64,000 bases of DNA from Kineosporiaceae bacterium (GCA_016713225.1 JADJPO010000001.1:1054001-1118000); one strand, 5' to 3'; positions 43,978 through 52,756 are shown, counted from the stretch's first letter. Numbers and translations are program-made. Notes: a model not told the origin generated them from the letters alone.

Positions 43978-46542
43978 TCAGTTGCGCACGCGCGATGAGG
44001 TCGGGTCGTACAGCGGCCGCAGCGAGATCGTCGCCGGGTGGCACCTGCCGGCGATGTCGACGTGCCAGGTGCCCTCGGCCAGCCAGTCCGAGGTCACCGG
44101 GACGCCGTCCGGCGAGCTGACCATCGCCAGGCCGACGGCGCCGCCCACGGTGTGCCCGTACGAGGCGGCGCGCAGGTAGCCGACCTCGATTCCGTTGCGC
44201 AGCAACACCTCTGCGTGGTACATCAACGCTTCAGGGTCGCGCAGCAACACCTGTACCAGGCGGGACGACGGGACGCCGGCCGCCTTCTGTGCCTCGACCG
44301 CCGCCCGCCCCACGAAGTCGCGGGCCGTGCCGTCCGGCCGGGTGAGGGCGACGGCGAAGCCGAGTCCGGCCTCGACCACGGTGTCGGTGTTGTCGATGTC
44401 GTGCCCGTAGTCGCGGTACCCCTTTTCGAGGCGAAGGCTCGACAGCGCCTTCAACCCGGTGTGGCGCAATCCGAAACCCGCTCCCGCCGAAACGATTCGG
44501 TCGTACACGTCGACGGCGTGCTCGGACGGGATGTACAGCTCGTAGCCCAGCTCGCCCAGGTAGGTGATCCGCAGGCACAACACGCGGGCGTAGCCGAGGT
44601 CGATGAAACCTGCTGCGCGGAAGGCGAAGGCCTCGTTCGACAGGTCGGTCGAGGTCAGGCCTGCCAGCAGGTCGCGGGATCGGGGCCCCTGCACATTGAG
44701 CTGCGCCCACCCCGAGGTCACGTCGGTGAGGGTGGCGTGGGCGTCGGCGAAGCGTCCGAAGCCCAGTGCACGGCGCATCATCGTCTCGACATGCCGGTGG
44801 GCGGTGTCGGAGGCGACGACCCAGAAGCGCTCGTCGTCGAGCTTGGTGACGGTCAGGTCGGCCTGCAGGTGGCCCGCGGCGTCCAGCCACTGGGTGTAGG
44901 TCACCCGGCCCTGCCCGGTCGGCAGGTTCGTGAGCGGCACGTCCACGTGGCCGGCGGACAGGTGGTCCAGGACGGCGCCGGCATCGCGGCCCTGCACCAG
45001 GAACTTCGCCATGAAACTCATGTCCATCAGGCCGACACCGTCACGCACCGCGTGATGTTCGGCGGCCCAGTTCGCGAACCAGGCCGGCCGCCCGAAGGTG
45101 AGCGGTCCGGCGTCCGGTGTGGTCCCGGACGCCGCGGCGACCGGGTCGTACCAGTCGGCGCCCTCCCAGCCCGAGACGTCGCGGAACGACGCCCCGGCCG
45201 CGGCCAGCCGATCGTGCACGGGGGAGCGCTTGGCACCGCGGGCCGTGGCCTTGTCGCGGTTGGGGTAGTGACAGGCGTACACCAGGCCGAGGCTCTCGGC
45301 GGTGCGGTCACGCCGGTAGGACGGGGTGGTCTGGAACGGTTGCAGCCGGGCGACATCCATCGCCGTGATGTCGACGTCCGGCTCGCCGGCGATCACCCAG
45401 TGCGCCATCGCCCGGCCGATCCCGCCGCCGGTGAGGATGCCGATCGAGTTCAAACCCGCTGCCACGTAATAGTTCGCAACCTCGGGCACCTCGCCGAACA
45501 AGGGTGACAGGTCGGGTGTGAACGACTCCGGGCCGCAGAAGAAGGTACGGATCCCGGCGTCCAGGGTGGCGGGGACCCGGCTCATCGCGGCCTCGACGTA
45601 GGGACCCATCCGGTCCCAGTCGGGTGTGATCTGACCGAACGAGAAGTCCTGCGGCACAGCGGGAACCGACCACGGGGCGGCCACACCCTCGAACAGGCCG
45701 ACCATCAGGCCGCCGGTCTCCTCGCGGATGTAGCCGTAGGTCGAGGGGTCTTCGAGCACCGGTAGCCCGGGGTGCACGCCGTCGATGTCCTCGGTGATCA
45801 GGTAGTAGTGCTCGGCGGCCTGCAGCGGCAAGGCGATGCCATTGGCCTCGGCCAACTGCCTGGCCCACATTCCGGCGCAGTTGATCACCACCTCGCACTC
45901 GATGTCGCCCGCGCTGGTGCGCACCCCCCGCACTCGGGCTCGCGGCGTCCCCGGGTGCTCGATGATCACCGAGCTGACGCTGACGCCCTCGATGAGTCGG
46001 GCACCGCGCTGGCGCGCCCCCTTGGCCAGGGCCATCGTCACATCGACCGGGTTGGCCCGGCCGTCCTGTTCGACATAGAACCCGGCGAGCAGATCGTCGG
46101 TGCGTGCCAACGGCCACAGCTCGGCCACCTCGGCGGGCGTGATCTCGTGGACGTCGACCCCGACGTGCCGGTTGAAGGTCGAGACCCGGCGGTACTCCTC
46201 GAGCCGGCCCGGGTCGCCCGCCACCTCGATGAAGCCGACCGGGGCGAAGCCGGTGGACTGACCGGTCTCGGCCTCGAGGCGCGAGTACAGGTCGCGGGTG
46301 TACTGCCGCAGCCGGGTCGAGGTGTGTGACGTCGACCCGAAGGTGACCATCAACCCCGCGGCGTGCCACGTCGTCCCCGAGGTGAGCCGGTCCCGCTCGA
46401 GCAGGACGACGTCGTCGGCCCACCCCTCGGCGGCCAGGTGATAGGCGACCGAGGTGCCGATCACCCCGCCCCCGATCACGACCACCCGGGCCCGGGCGGG
46501 CAGTGGTGAGACGGTGGGTTCTGGCGGCGTCGGCAGGCTCAC
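43978..46542 (-). CDS. FAD-dependent dimethylglycine/sarcosine dehydrogenase family protein
   Basis: The 854-residue protein has an N-terminal FAD domain with VVVIGGGVIGTSVAYHLAAE and SGTTWHAAG, whose His corresponds to the covalent FAD-binding histidine of dimethylglycine and sarcosine dehydrogenases, then an oxidoreductase domain (DAO), and a C-terminal GCV_T folate-binding domain (about 440-850; QLNVQGPRSRDLLAGL, YLGELGYELYIPSEHA). It should demethylate an N-methyl amine, passing the C1 unit to tetrahydrofolate. The substrate is unassigned. GTG 46542 is supported by TAGATT seven bases upstream; a longer frame to 46704 is less likely. Confidence 0.88.
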   Translation of the reverse strand: MSLPTPPEPTVSPLPARARVVVIGGGVIGTSVAYHLAAEGWADDVVLLERDRLTSGTTWHAAGLMVTFGSTSHTSTRLRQYTRDLYSRLEAETGQSTGFAPVGFIEVAGDPGRLEEYRRVSTFNRHVGVDVHEITPAEVAELWPLARTDDLLAGFYVEQDGRANPVDVTMALAKGARQRGARLIEGVSVSSVIIEHPGTPRARVRGVRTSAGDIECEVVINCAGMWARQLAEANGIALPLQAAEHYYLITEDIDGVHPGLPVLEDPSTYGYIREETGGLMVGLFEGVAAPWSVPAVPQDFSFGQITPDWDRMGPYVEAAMSRVPATLDAGIRTFFCGPESFTPDLSPLFGEVPEVANYYVAAGLNSIGILTGGGIGRAMAHWVIAGEPDVDITAMDVARLQPFQTTPSYRRDRTAESLGLVYACHYPNRDKATARGAKRSPVHDRLAAAGASFRDVSGWEGADWYDPVAAASGTTPDAGPLTFGRPAWFANWAAEHHAVRDGVGLMDMSFMAKFLVQGRDAGAVLDHLSAGHVDVPLTNLPTGQGRVTYTQWLDAAGHLQADLTVTKLDDERFWVVASDTAHRHVETMMRRALGFGRFADAHATLTDVTSGWAQLNVQGPRSRDLLAGLTSTDLSNEAFAFRAAGFIDLGYARVLCLRITYLGELGYELYIPSEHAVDVYDRIVSAGAGFGLRHTGLKALSSLRLEKGYRDYGHDIDNTDTVVEAGLGFAVALTRPDGTARDFVGRAAVEAQKAAGVPSSRLVQVLLRDPEALMYHAEVLLRNGIEVGYLRAASYGHTVGGAVGLAMVSSPDGVPVTSDWLAEGTWHVDIAGRCHPATISLRPLYDPTSSRVRN

Positions 46543-46549
46543 GCAGGAG

Positions 46550-46555
46550 AATCTA
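46550..46555 (-). promoter_or_regulatory. -10 box of the flavoprotein gene (leaderless)
   Basis: TAGATT on the minus strand, then seven bases and the GTG at 46542. Confidence 0.6.
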
Positions 46556-46745
46556 CGGCGTCCCCGCGTCGATGAGAGCAGTGACGCCATCGAGGCCGAG
46601 TGCTGCCTGTCTCGTTTGGTCGAGTGACGCAGGGTGCACGGTGGTGGATCAGTCGATCCAGCACGACAGGGCACCTCGCTCCGCCCGGCACCCGCGGCGA
46701 TCAACTCGCCGGATCATCCCCGTGTCGGTGGCGACCGCGGTCGTT

Positions 46746-46751
46746 CAGAAT
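46746..46751 (+). promoter_or_regulatory. -10 box of the MobA-like gene (leaderless)
   Basis: CAGAAT is followed by six bases and ATG 46758. Confidence 0.45.
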
Positions 46752-46757
46752 GGGCTC

Positions 46758-47405
46758 ATGACCGAGCCCGCAGCCGCACCTGCGGCTCTCCGCCCACCTC
46801 GGGGCGAACGTGCCGTGGGGCTCGTCCTGGCGGCGGGCGCCGGTCGGCGCATGGGGGGTCCCAAGGCCTTGGTGATGGACCCCGAAGGCCAGCCCTGGGT
46901 GGTCCGTGCGGCACGGACCCTCTGCGAGGGGGGGTGTGCCGGCCTGGTCGTCGTGGTCGGCGCCGAGGCCGATCGCGTGGCGACGGTCGTGAACCGCGCC
47001 TTCGACCGTGACGTGACCACGGTCTATGCCGCGGGCTGGGATCGCGGGATGGGTGCGTCGCTACGAACCGGGTTGGACGCCGTCCGCCGACTGTTCCCCG
47101 AGGCCCCGGCGGTGCTGGTCGGGCTGGTCGACACCCCGGGGGTGAACGCCGCGGTCGTCCGGCGAGTGCTCGGCGCCGCCTCGATCTCGCCGTCCAGTCT
47201 GGCGCGGGCGCAGTATCACGGCGCACCGGGGCATCCGGTGCTGCTCGGCCGCGAGCACTGGGCGGGCATCGAGGGTGCCGCGGACGGCGATGTGGGCGCG
47301 CGGTCCTACCTGGCCGATCGCCTCCGGGCCGCCGACGGCGCACTCGCCCTGATCGAGTGCGGCGATCTGGCGGACGGCGCCGACATCGACCACCCACCGG
47401 CCTGA
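46758..47405 (+). CDS. MobA-like molybdenum-cofactor nucleotidyltransferase
   Basis: The 215-residue protein begins its fold with VGLVLAAGAGRRMGGPKALV, the NTP-binding signature of MobA/MocA-like nucleotidyltransferases, and has the metal-binding LVDTPGV. MocA-type enzymes attach CMP to molybdopterin to make the cytosine dinucleotide form used by CO dehydrogenase and related hydroxylases. That role fits the XdhC and Cox maturation genes later in the window, but CTP versus GTP use cannot be read here. It ends directly at the stop of the convergent lipoprotein gene. Confidence 0.82.
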   Translation: MTEPAAAPAALRPPRGERAVGLVLAAGAGRRMGGPKALVMDPEGQPWVVRAARTLCEGGCAGLVVVVGAEADRVATVVNRAFDRDVTTVYAAGWDRGMGASLRTGLDAVRRLFPEAPAVLVGLVDTPGVNAAVVRRVLGAASISPSSLARAQYHGAPGHPVLLGREHWAGIEGAADGDVGARSYLADRLRAADGALALIECGDLADGADIDHPPA

Positions 47406-48125
47406 TCAGCGGAAGAAGCAGGTCTCACCGGCGTAGATCAGCGTGACCTTGCTGGTGCTCTTGGTGCCGTCGAGCATGCCGGAGACGCCGGTCTCGCTGA
47501 AGAACTCCGGGCCGAGGGTGTCGGCGCTGACCTTGGCGTCGGCCTCCCGTTGCTTCACCTGGGCCAGGGTCGAGCCGACCCCGAGCCCGTTCGCCGTGGT
47601 CAGCTTGCGTCGGGTCTTGCCTCGATCCGACCAGCCGACGAAGCGGGTGCCGTCGTACAACGCCGAGAAGTTGTCGCGGGTGGACGCCATTCGCGGGCCT
47701 TGGCCGCACTCGGGCAACGTGTCGCGGATCGGCTTGCCCAGCGCGAGGGTGATGGCCCGATCGACCTGGGCGGCGGTGGCGGTGCCGAACAGCAGCGTGC
47801 TCGCCGTGGCGCCGTCCGCGGTGAGCAGGGCGAGTCCGTCGGGGCGCAGCGACAGCACCGGTGCAGCGGCCGGGGCGGTCATCGTCGCCGGGGGCAGCGC
47901 GCTGGCCTCGATGGTCGATGACGCGTCGGGGCTCGACGTCGAGGCCTCGGCCGTGGAGGCCGGGGTGGGTGGGCTGGTGAGCGCCGAGGCTGTCGGCGAT
48001 GCCGCAGCTACCGATGTCGTGCCCGGGGACGTGTCGGGCGCTGAGCTGGTCGAGGACGCGCACCCGGCGGCGGCGCACGACATGATCACGATGAGGGACC
48101 CCATGGTCACCGGGCGTCGACGCAT
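47406..48125 (-). CDS. Putative lipoprotein of unknown function
   Basis: A short signal peptide (MRRRPVTMGSLIVIMS) leads to the lipobox-like CAAAGC with the lipid-bearing Cys near residue 22. A Ser/Thr/Ala/Pro-rich spacer (to about residue 88) is followed by a 150-residue domain with one disulfide candidate (PECGQG and ETCFFR). I do not recognise the domain. TACCAT (48132-48137) lies six bases before the ATG, so translation may be leaderless. It sits between two molybdopterin genes but on the other strand. Confidence 0.75.
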   Translation of the reverse strand: MRRRPVTMGSLIVIMSCAAAGCASSTSSAPDTSPGTTSVAAASPTASALTSPPTPASTAEASTSSPDASSTIEASALPPATMTAPAAAPVLSLRPDGLALLTADGATASTLLFGTATAAQVDRAITLALGKPIRDTLPECGQGPRMASTRDNFSALYDGTRFVGWSDRGKTRRKLTTANGLGVGSTLAQVKQREADAKVSADTLGPEFFSETGVSGMLDGTKSTSKVTLIYAGETCFFR

Positions 48126-48131
48126 GGGCCG

Positions 48132-48137
48132 ATGGTA
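48132..48137 (-). promoter_or_regulatory. -10 box of the lipoprotein gene (leaderless)
   Basis: Minus-strand TACCAT, six bases, then ATG at 48125. Confidence 0.5.
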
Positions 48138-48169
48138 GGGGCTCGCGGTGCGGATGGCAGTGTCCGTCG

Positions 48170-48175
48170 TACTCT
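48170..48175 (+). promoter_or_regulatory. -10 box of moaE (leaderless)
   Basis: TACTCT is followed by GACCCG and GTG 48182. Confidence 0.6.
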
Positions 48176-48181
48176 GACCCG

Positions 48182-48637
48182 GTGACCCTCGATTCCTCTC
48201 GGATCCACCCGCCGCAGCGCCGGGTGGTGCTGGCCGAGATCAGCGATTGCCCGCTGGACGTGCGGGCGCACGAGGCGGCCGTGACCGACGTCCGAGCCGG
48301 GGCGATCGTCACCTTCAGCGGTGAGGTGCGTGACCACGACGGCGGGCGTGCCGTGGTGGGTATCGAGTACGAGGGGCACCCGAACTCGGCGGCCGTCTTG
48401 GCCGAGATCCTGGCCGACGTGGTGCCGCAGACCGAGGTGGAGGCGGTGGCGGTGACCCACCGCATCGGCGAGTTGGCCGTGGGCGAGAAGGCGATCGTGG
48501 TCGCGGTGAGTGCGGCCCATCGTCACGAGGCGTTCGTTGCCTGCTCGCGCATCGTCGACGAGGTCAAGCACCGACTGCCGATCTGGAAGCGTCAGCAGTT
48601 CGCCGATGGCACCGAGGAATGGGTCGCCTGCCCCTGA
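48182..48637 (+). CDS. moaE: Molybdopterin synthase catalytic subunit MoaE
   Basis: Family motifs in this 151-residue protein are GAIVTFSGEVRDHDGGR, the RIGEL and VAVSAAHRHEAFVACSRIVD block, and the active-site lysine of IWKRQQF. MoaE, with the sulfur carrier MoaD, converts cyclic pyranopterin monophosphate to molybdopterin. Its partner MoaD lies about 1.1 kb downstream on the other strand. The GTG start is set by the leaderless promoter. Confidence 0.94.
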   Translation: MTLDSSRIHPPQRRVVLAEISDCPLDVRAHEAAVTDVRAGAIVTFSGEVRDHDGGRAVVGIEYEGHPNSAAVLAEILADVVPQTEVEAVAVTHRIGELAVGEKAIVVAVSAAHRHEAFVACSRIVDEVKHRLPIWKRQQFADGTEEWVACP

Positions 48638-48665
48638 TGCAGGCCATGCGGCCTCGCGGCGGCGG

Positions 48666-49499
48666 CTAGAGCTCGACCGAACCGCTGATACAGGTGACCG
48701 TTCCGCCACCGACCCAGATGGTGCCGTCGTCGTCCTGAGTGATCACCGCGCGACCGCGTCGGCCGACAGCCGCTCCCTGCGAGGCGATGTAGGGCGCCTT
48801 CGCCCTGCCTTCGCCGATGAACCATTGCGCCAGTGAGGCATTGAGGCTTCCGGTGACCGGGTCCTCGATGGCGACGCCGTCCTTGGGGAAGAACGCCCGC
48901 ACCTCGTAGAGGGTCTCGGAGCCCTCGGGGTGGAAGGCGACCACGCCGATGTCGAAGCTGATGGTCCGCGGTGCGAGCGCGAGCACGGCCTCGGGGTCCG
49001 CCAGTTCGACCGCCACCCAGCCGGGGCCGTTGTCGACCCATTGCGAGCTGCGGATGTCGCCCTTCTTGATGCCCAGCTCGCGGGCGATCCGGGTGAGGTC
49101 GGCGGAATCCACCGGGCCGGAACGCACCTGAGGGGGAGCGGCGAAGGCCAATCCGTCGAGGGTGCTACGCACCGGCACCAGCCCGGCGAGACACTCCTGG
49201 ACCACGATGCCGTTGGTCGGCGGGCTGCCTGCACCCGCAGCGAGCCAGGCGTGGCACGTTCCCAATGTCGGGTGGCCGGCGAATGGCAGCTCCTGGACCG
49301 GGGTGAAGATGCGCACTGCGTAGTCGGCCTGCGGTGTGGAGGCAGGCAGCACGAAGGTGGTCTCGGACAGGTTCGTCCACCGTGCGAACGCTTGCATGGC
49401 CTCCGTCGACAGGCCTGTGCCGTCCAGCACCACGGCCACCGGGTTGCCCCGATATGGCTCGGCGGTGAACACATCGACCTGCATGAACGTGCGTCGCAT
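48666..49499 (-). CDS. PhzF-family isomerase
   Basis: The 277-residue protein shows the diaminopimelate-epimerase-like fold of PhzF: FMQVDVFTAEPYRGNPVAVV at the N-terminus, NLSETTFV with the conserved catalytic Glu near residue 46, the motif FTPVQELPFAGHPTLGT, and the second-half counterpart DPVTGSLNASLA. The reaction of non-phenazine family members is generally unknown, and no phenazine genes are near. Start at ATG 49499 gives the usual short N-terminus. Confidence 0.88.
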   Translation of the reverse strand: MRRTFMQVDVFTAEPYRGNPVAVVLDGTGLSTEAMQAFARWTNLSETTFVLPASTPQADYAVRIFTPVQELPFAGHPTLGTCHAWLAAGAGSPPTNGIVVQECLAGLVPVRSTLDGLAFAAPPQVRSGPVDSADLTRIARELGIKKGDIRSSQWVDNGPGWVAVELADPEAVLALAPRTISFDIGVVAFHPEGSETLYEVRAFFPKDGVAIEDPVTGSLNASLAQWFIGEGRAKAPYIASQGAAVGRRGRAVITQDDDGTIWVGGGTVTCISGSVEL

Positions 49500-49609
49500 G
49501 ACATCGCAGTCTGCCAGAACCGGGCGAAACGGCCAGGGGCCGATCGGGTCACGGTGCGACGTACGGCCCCGAGCGATGGTCGCGGCGCAGCTCGGCGACA
49601 CATCATGGT

Positions 49610-49664
49610 CAAAGACCCGGATCGGTCGCTATACGACGTTCATAGCGACCGATCCGGGTCTTTG
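49610..49664 (-). terminator. Very long perfect hairpin, likely terminator of moaA-moaD
   Basis: A 23-bp perfect stem (49610-49632 with 49642-49664; inner end GGTCGCTAT) surrounds a nine-base loop, ending in AAAG/CTTT. It lies 66 bases past the moaD stop and 110 bases upstream of phzF. Confidence 0.75.
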
Positions 49665-49670
49665 GCGAGG

Positions 49671-49718
49671 CTGGGTGAGTTGGTGGACCTGGGTGAGTTG
49701 GTGGGCTGGGTGAGTTGG
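49671..49718. repeat. Three direct repeats of CTGGGTGAGTTGG
   Basis: Exact 13-mers start at 49671, 49689 and 49706, just after the long hairpin and just before the moaD stop. No gene covers them. Confidence 0.8.
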
Positions 49719-49729
49719 GCAGCGGGGTT

Positions 49730-50005
49730 TCAGCCGCCGGCGAAGGGGGGGAGTACGTCGACCTGGGCTCCGTCGCGCAGCGGTCGCTCGCGGGAGCCGG
49801 CCACCTCGTCGAGCAGGAACGAGCATGCTGTCAACACCCGGTCCAGGTCGGGCCCGTGTCGTTGCCCCAACACGCGTGCCAGGTCGGTGAGGGTCGGGAT
49901 GCCCTGGGGCGCAGCCGAACTCGCGGCGCCGTCCAGCTCGATCTTCTCCTGATCGACGCCCGCGGCAGCCCGCGCCCCGGCGAAGTACCGCACGGTCACC
50001 TGCAT
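49730..50005 (-). CDS. moaD: Molybdopterin synthase sulfur carrier MoaD
   Basis: The 91-residue ubiquitin-like protein starts VTVRYFAGARAAAGV and ends in the required Gly-Gly (PPFAGG), whose C-terminus is thiocarboxylated to carry sulfur to MoaE. Mid-protein LTDLARVLGQRHG matches the MoaD/ThiS fold. It starts three bases after the moaA stop, so both are cotranscribed. Confidence 0.93.
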   Translation of the reverse strand: MQVTVRYFAGARAAAGVDQEKIELDGAASSAAPQGIPTLTDLARVLGQRHGPDLDRVLTACSFLLDEVAGSRERPLRDGAQVDVLPPFAGG

Positions 50006-50008
50006 GGT

Positions 50009-51127
50009 TCAGCCACCGATCGCACTCATGGGCCGGTCGGGCTGCAGGAACGACGGGTCGTCGATGTCGTGCCCGGCGAGCTTGCCCCACATGGCCGTTC
50101 GCCAGGCCTGGGCAACCTGCTCATCGTCCGCACCGTTTCGTAGCAGGGCACGCAGGTCGGTCTCGGTGCGTGAGAACAGGCAGGTGCGCACCTGGCCGTC
50201 GGCGGTGAGCCGGGTGCGGTCGCAGTCGCCGCAGAACGGGCGGGTCACCGAGGCCACGATGCCGACCCGGGCCTGATCCCCGGACGGCGTCCGCCCGGCC
50301 TCGCCGTCCACGATCCAGGTCTCGGCGGGGGCCGCTCCGCGGGCTGCCGCGCCGGTGGGCACCAACGTGAACTCGCGGCGCAACGCGTCGAGGATCTCGG
50401 CAGCGGTGATCATCTCGGTGCGTTCCCACGACCCCTGGGCATCCAGCGGCATCTGCTCGATGAACCGCAGTTCGTAGCCCTGGCCGACGGCCCAGCCGAG
50501 CAGCCCGGCGGCCTCGTCCTCGTTCACACCGCGCAACAGCACCGTGTTGACCTTGACCGGGGCCAGTCCGGCGTCGGCGGCGGCCTGCAGCCCGGCCAGC
50601 ACGTCGTCCAGCCGATCCCGGTGCGCGATCCGGATGAATCGGGCTCGGTCCAGCGTGTCCAGACTGACGTTGATCCGGTGCAGGCCGGCGGCCACCAGCG
50701 CGTCGGCCCGCCGTTCCAGCCCCAGGCCGTTGGTGGTCAGCGCCGTCTGTGGCACCCCGCCCGAGGCGGTTCGCAGTGCGGTGGTGGCAGCGAGGATGCG
50801 CTCCAATCCCTTGCGCAGCAAGGGCTCTCCGCCGGTGAAACGTACTTCTTCGACGCCCAGTCGGGTGACGGCGACAGTGATCAGCCGGATCAGCTCGTCG
50901 TCGCTCAGCAGGCGCTCGTCGGCCATCCAATCGAGCCCCTCGGCCGGCATGCAATAGGTGCAGCGCAGATTGCACCGATCGGTGAGGCTCACCCGCAGGT
51001 CGGTGGCGATGCGGCCGAAGCCGTCGATCAAACGGGAGTCCTGCGGCCGGGCCGGGCGCTGACCCTGGGCGCCTCGGCCGCTCCGCGGGGCGGTGCCCAG
51101 CGGGGAGATGCTCAAAGGTCGGGTCAT
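50009..51127 (-). CDS. moaA: GTP 3',8-cyclase MoaA
   Basis: The 372-residue radical-SAM enzyme has the N-terminal cluster motif CNLRCTYC near residue 54, FTGGEPLLRKG for SAM binding, the C-terminal cluster ligands in FCGDCDRTRLTADGQVRTC, and the catalytic C-terminal Gly-Gly (MSAIGG). It catalyses the first step of molybdenum-cofactor synthesis. ATG 51127 is set by TACCCT six bases upstream. A 30-residue polar extension precedes the usual start of the family domain. Confidence 0.95.
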   Translation of the reverse strand: MTRPLSISPLGTAPRSGRGAQGQRPARPQDSRLIDGFGRIATDLRVSLTDRCNLRCTYCMPAEGLDWMADERLLSDDELIRLITVAVTRLGVEEVRFTGGEPLLRKGLERILAATTALRTASGGVPQTALTTNGLGLERRADALVAAGLHRINVSLDTLDRARFIRIAHRDRLDDVLAGLQAAADAGLAPVKVNTVLLRGVNEDEAAGLLGWAVGQGYELRFIEQMPLDAQGSWERTEMITAAEILDALRREFTLVPTGAAARGAAPAETWIVDGEAGRTPSGDQARVGIVASVTRPFCGDCDRTRLTADGQVRTCLFSRTETDLRALLRNGADDEQVAQAWRTAMWGKLAGHDIDDPSFLQPDRPMSAIGG

Positions 51128-51133
51128 CGGGTC

Positions 51134-51139
51134 AGGGTA
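51134..51139 (-). promoter_or_regulatory. -10 box of moaA (leaderless)
   Basis: Minus-strand TACCCT, then GACCCG and ATG 51127. Confidence 0.6.
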
Positions 51140-51158
51140 ACTGTGCCCGGCGTCGGCG

Positions 51159-51168
51159 CAAGCGCTTG
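51159..51168. promoter_or_regulatory. Candidate LacI-type operator before the beta-glucosidase gene
   Basis: The palindrome CAAGCGCTTG, with the central AGCGCT typical of LacI-family operators, directly abuts the -10 box of the GH1 gene. Confidence 0.5.
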
Positions 51169-51174
51169 TAGCGT
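51169..51174 (+). promoter_or_regulatory. -10 box of the GH1 gene (leaderless)
   Basis: TAGCGT, then seven bases and GTG 51182. Confidence 0.6.
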
Positions 51175-51181
51175 GTGCACG

Positions 51182-52756
51182 GTGAGCGACAGCACACCGA
51201 ACCAGGCGGCCCCTGCGGCAGAGACGTCGAACGAGGCCGACGTACCGTCGTCCCCACCCTCGCAACCGGCCCCCGCGCCGGACGCCGAACCCACCTCGGA
51301 CGCTGCGGCCGAACCGGACGGCGCCATCGCCGCCGAGCCCGAACCGGATGCGATCGATCTGTCCGGTTTGCCGCCGGGGTTCGTCTGGGGTGCGGCCACC
51401 TCGGCGTTCCAGATCGAAGGGGCGGCAGATCAACGCGGCCAGTCCATCTGGGACACCTTCTGTCACGAGCCCGGCCGGATCCGCGACGGCAGCGATGCCT
51501 CGGTGGCCTGCGACCACGTCCACCGCTACGCCGAGGACGTCGGCCTGCTGCGCACGCTCGGCGTGGACGCCTATCGGTTCTCCATCGCCTGGCCCCGGGT
51601 GCAGCCCACCGGCCAGGGGCCGCTGGACCCGAAGGGCCTGGCGTTCTACGACCGGCTGCTCGACGAACTGCTCGGCGCCGGGATCGACCCCTGGATCACG
51701 CTCTACCACTGGGATCTACCGCAGACGCTGCAGAACCTGGGCGGCTGGCCGGTGCGCGAGGTGGCCGACCGGTTCGCCGACTACGCGGTCGCGGTGCACG
51801 CCGCCCTCGGTGACCGGGTACGCAACTGGACGACGCTGAACGAGCCCTGGTGCTCGGCCTGGCTGGGTTACGCCTCGGGGCATCACGCACCCGGTGCGAC
51901 GGACATCGGTCTGGCCGCCAAGGCCGCCCATCACCTGTTGTTGGCGCACGGCCAGGCCGTGATCGGCATGCGCGCTCAGGCGCCGGCCGACCACGCTCTC
52001 GGCATCGTGCTCAATCTGGGTTCGTATCGCGCCGCCGATTCGCTGCCTCCTCCGGAGGTGGAGCAGGTCCAGGCAGCCGTGACCGAACTCGACGGGGTGC
52101 ACACGCGCTGGTGGCTCGACGCCCTGCTGCTGGGCACCTACCCCCAGGACACCTACACCGCGCTGGCCCCTCACCTGGACGGCGTGGTCGCCGACGGCGA
52201 CCTGGACGTCATCTCCCAGCCCGTGGACTTCCTGGGCGTGAACTACTACAGCGATCAGCTGGTGCAACCGCGTGAGCGGGGCGGATCGGTTCCGGTGCCC
52301 GAGCTGACCGAGGCTGCCGCGGTCTCGCTGGTCGCCGGTGGCCCGGGTGCCACCACGATGGGCTGGCCGGTCACCCCGGACGGGCTGCGCGTGCTGTTGC
52401 GCCGGGTCAGTGAGAACTACCCGCCGATCCCGTTGGTCGTCACCGAGAACGGTTCGGCCTGGCACGACAGTCGGTCGGCATTGCAGGTGCGCGAGGGCAC
52501 ACCGCCGCCACCGATCCCCGACCCGCCGCGGGTCGCCTACCTGCGAGCCCACCTGGCGGCTCTGGCCGCCGCGGCCCAGCAGGGTGTCGACGTGCAGGGG
52601 TACTTCGCCTGGTCGTTGCTCGACAACTTCGAATGGGGCTACGGGTACACCCAACGCTTCGGGTTGGTCCGAGTCGACTTCGACACCGGTGACCGGCGCA
52701 TCCGGTCGAGTTTCGAGACCTACCGGGCCTTGATCGCGGCTCAGCGCGCCGGCTGA
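51182..52756 (+). CDS. GH1 beta-glucosidase with a disordered N-terminal extension
   Basis: The 524-residue protein starts with about 60 Pro/Ala/Glu-rich residues (unusual for the family), then a GH1 barrel: PPGFVWGAATSAFQIEGA, acid/base Glu in WTTLNEPWCSAW near residue 220, YHWDLPQTLQ, FLGVNYYS, nucleophile Glu in VVTENGSAWHD near 421, and the C-terminal GYFAWSLLDNFEWGYGY. It should release glucose or another sugar from beta-glycosides in the cytosol; no signal peptide is visible. Its end overlaps the convergent xylulokinase gene by 16 bases. Confidence 0.93.
   Translation: MSDSTPNQAAPAAETSNEADVPSSPPSQPAPAPDAEPTSDAAAEPDGAIAAEPEPDAIDLSGLPPGFVWGAATSAFQIEGAADQRGQSIWDTFCHEPGRIRDGSDASVACDHVHRYAEDVGLLRTLGVDAYRFSIAWPRVQPTGQGPLDPKGLAFYDRLLDELLGAGIDPWITLYHWDLPQTLQNLGGWPVREVADRFADYAVAVHAALGDRVRNWTTLNEPWCSAWLGYASGHHAPGATDIGLAAKAAHHLLLAHGQAVIGMRAQAPADHALGIVLNLGSYRAADSLPPPEVEQVQAAVTELDGVHTRWWLDALLLGTYPQDTYTALAPHLDGVVADGDLDVISQPVDFLGVNYYSDQLVQPRERGGSVPVPELTEAAAVSLVAGGPGATTMGWPVTPDGLRVLLRRVSENYPPIPLVVTENGSAWHDSRSALQVREGTPPPPIPDPPRVAYLRAHLAALAAAAQQGVDVQGYFAWSLLDNFEWGYGYTQRFGLVRVDFDTGDRRIRSSFETYRALIAAQRAG

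Noticed and set aside
49671..49718. CRISPR array
   Set aside because: Only three 13-base copies with spacers of 4-5 bases; repeats and spacers are far too short, and no cas gene is present.
49971..51127. Molybdenum-cofactor riboswitch before moaA
   Set aside because: The -10 box lies six bases before the moaA ATG, leaving no leader for a riboswitch.
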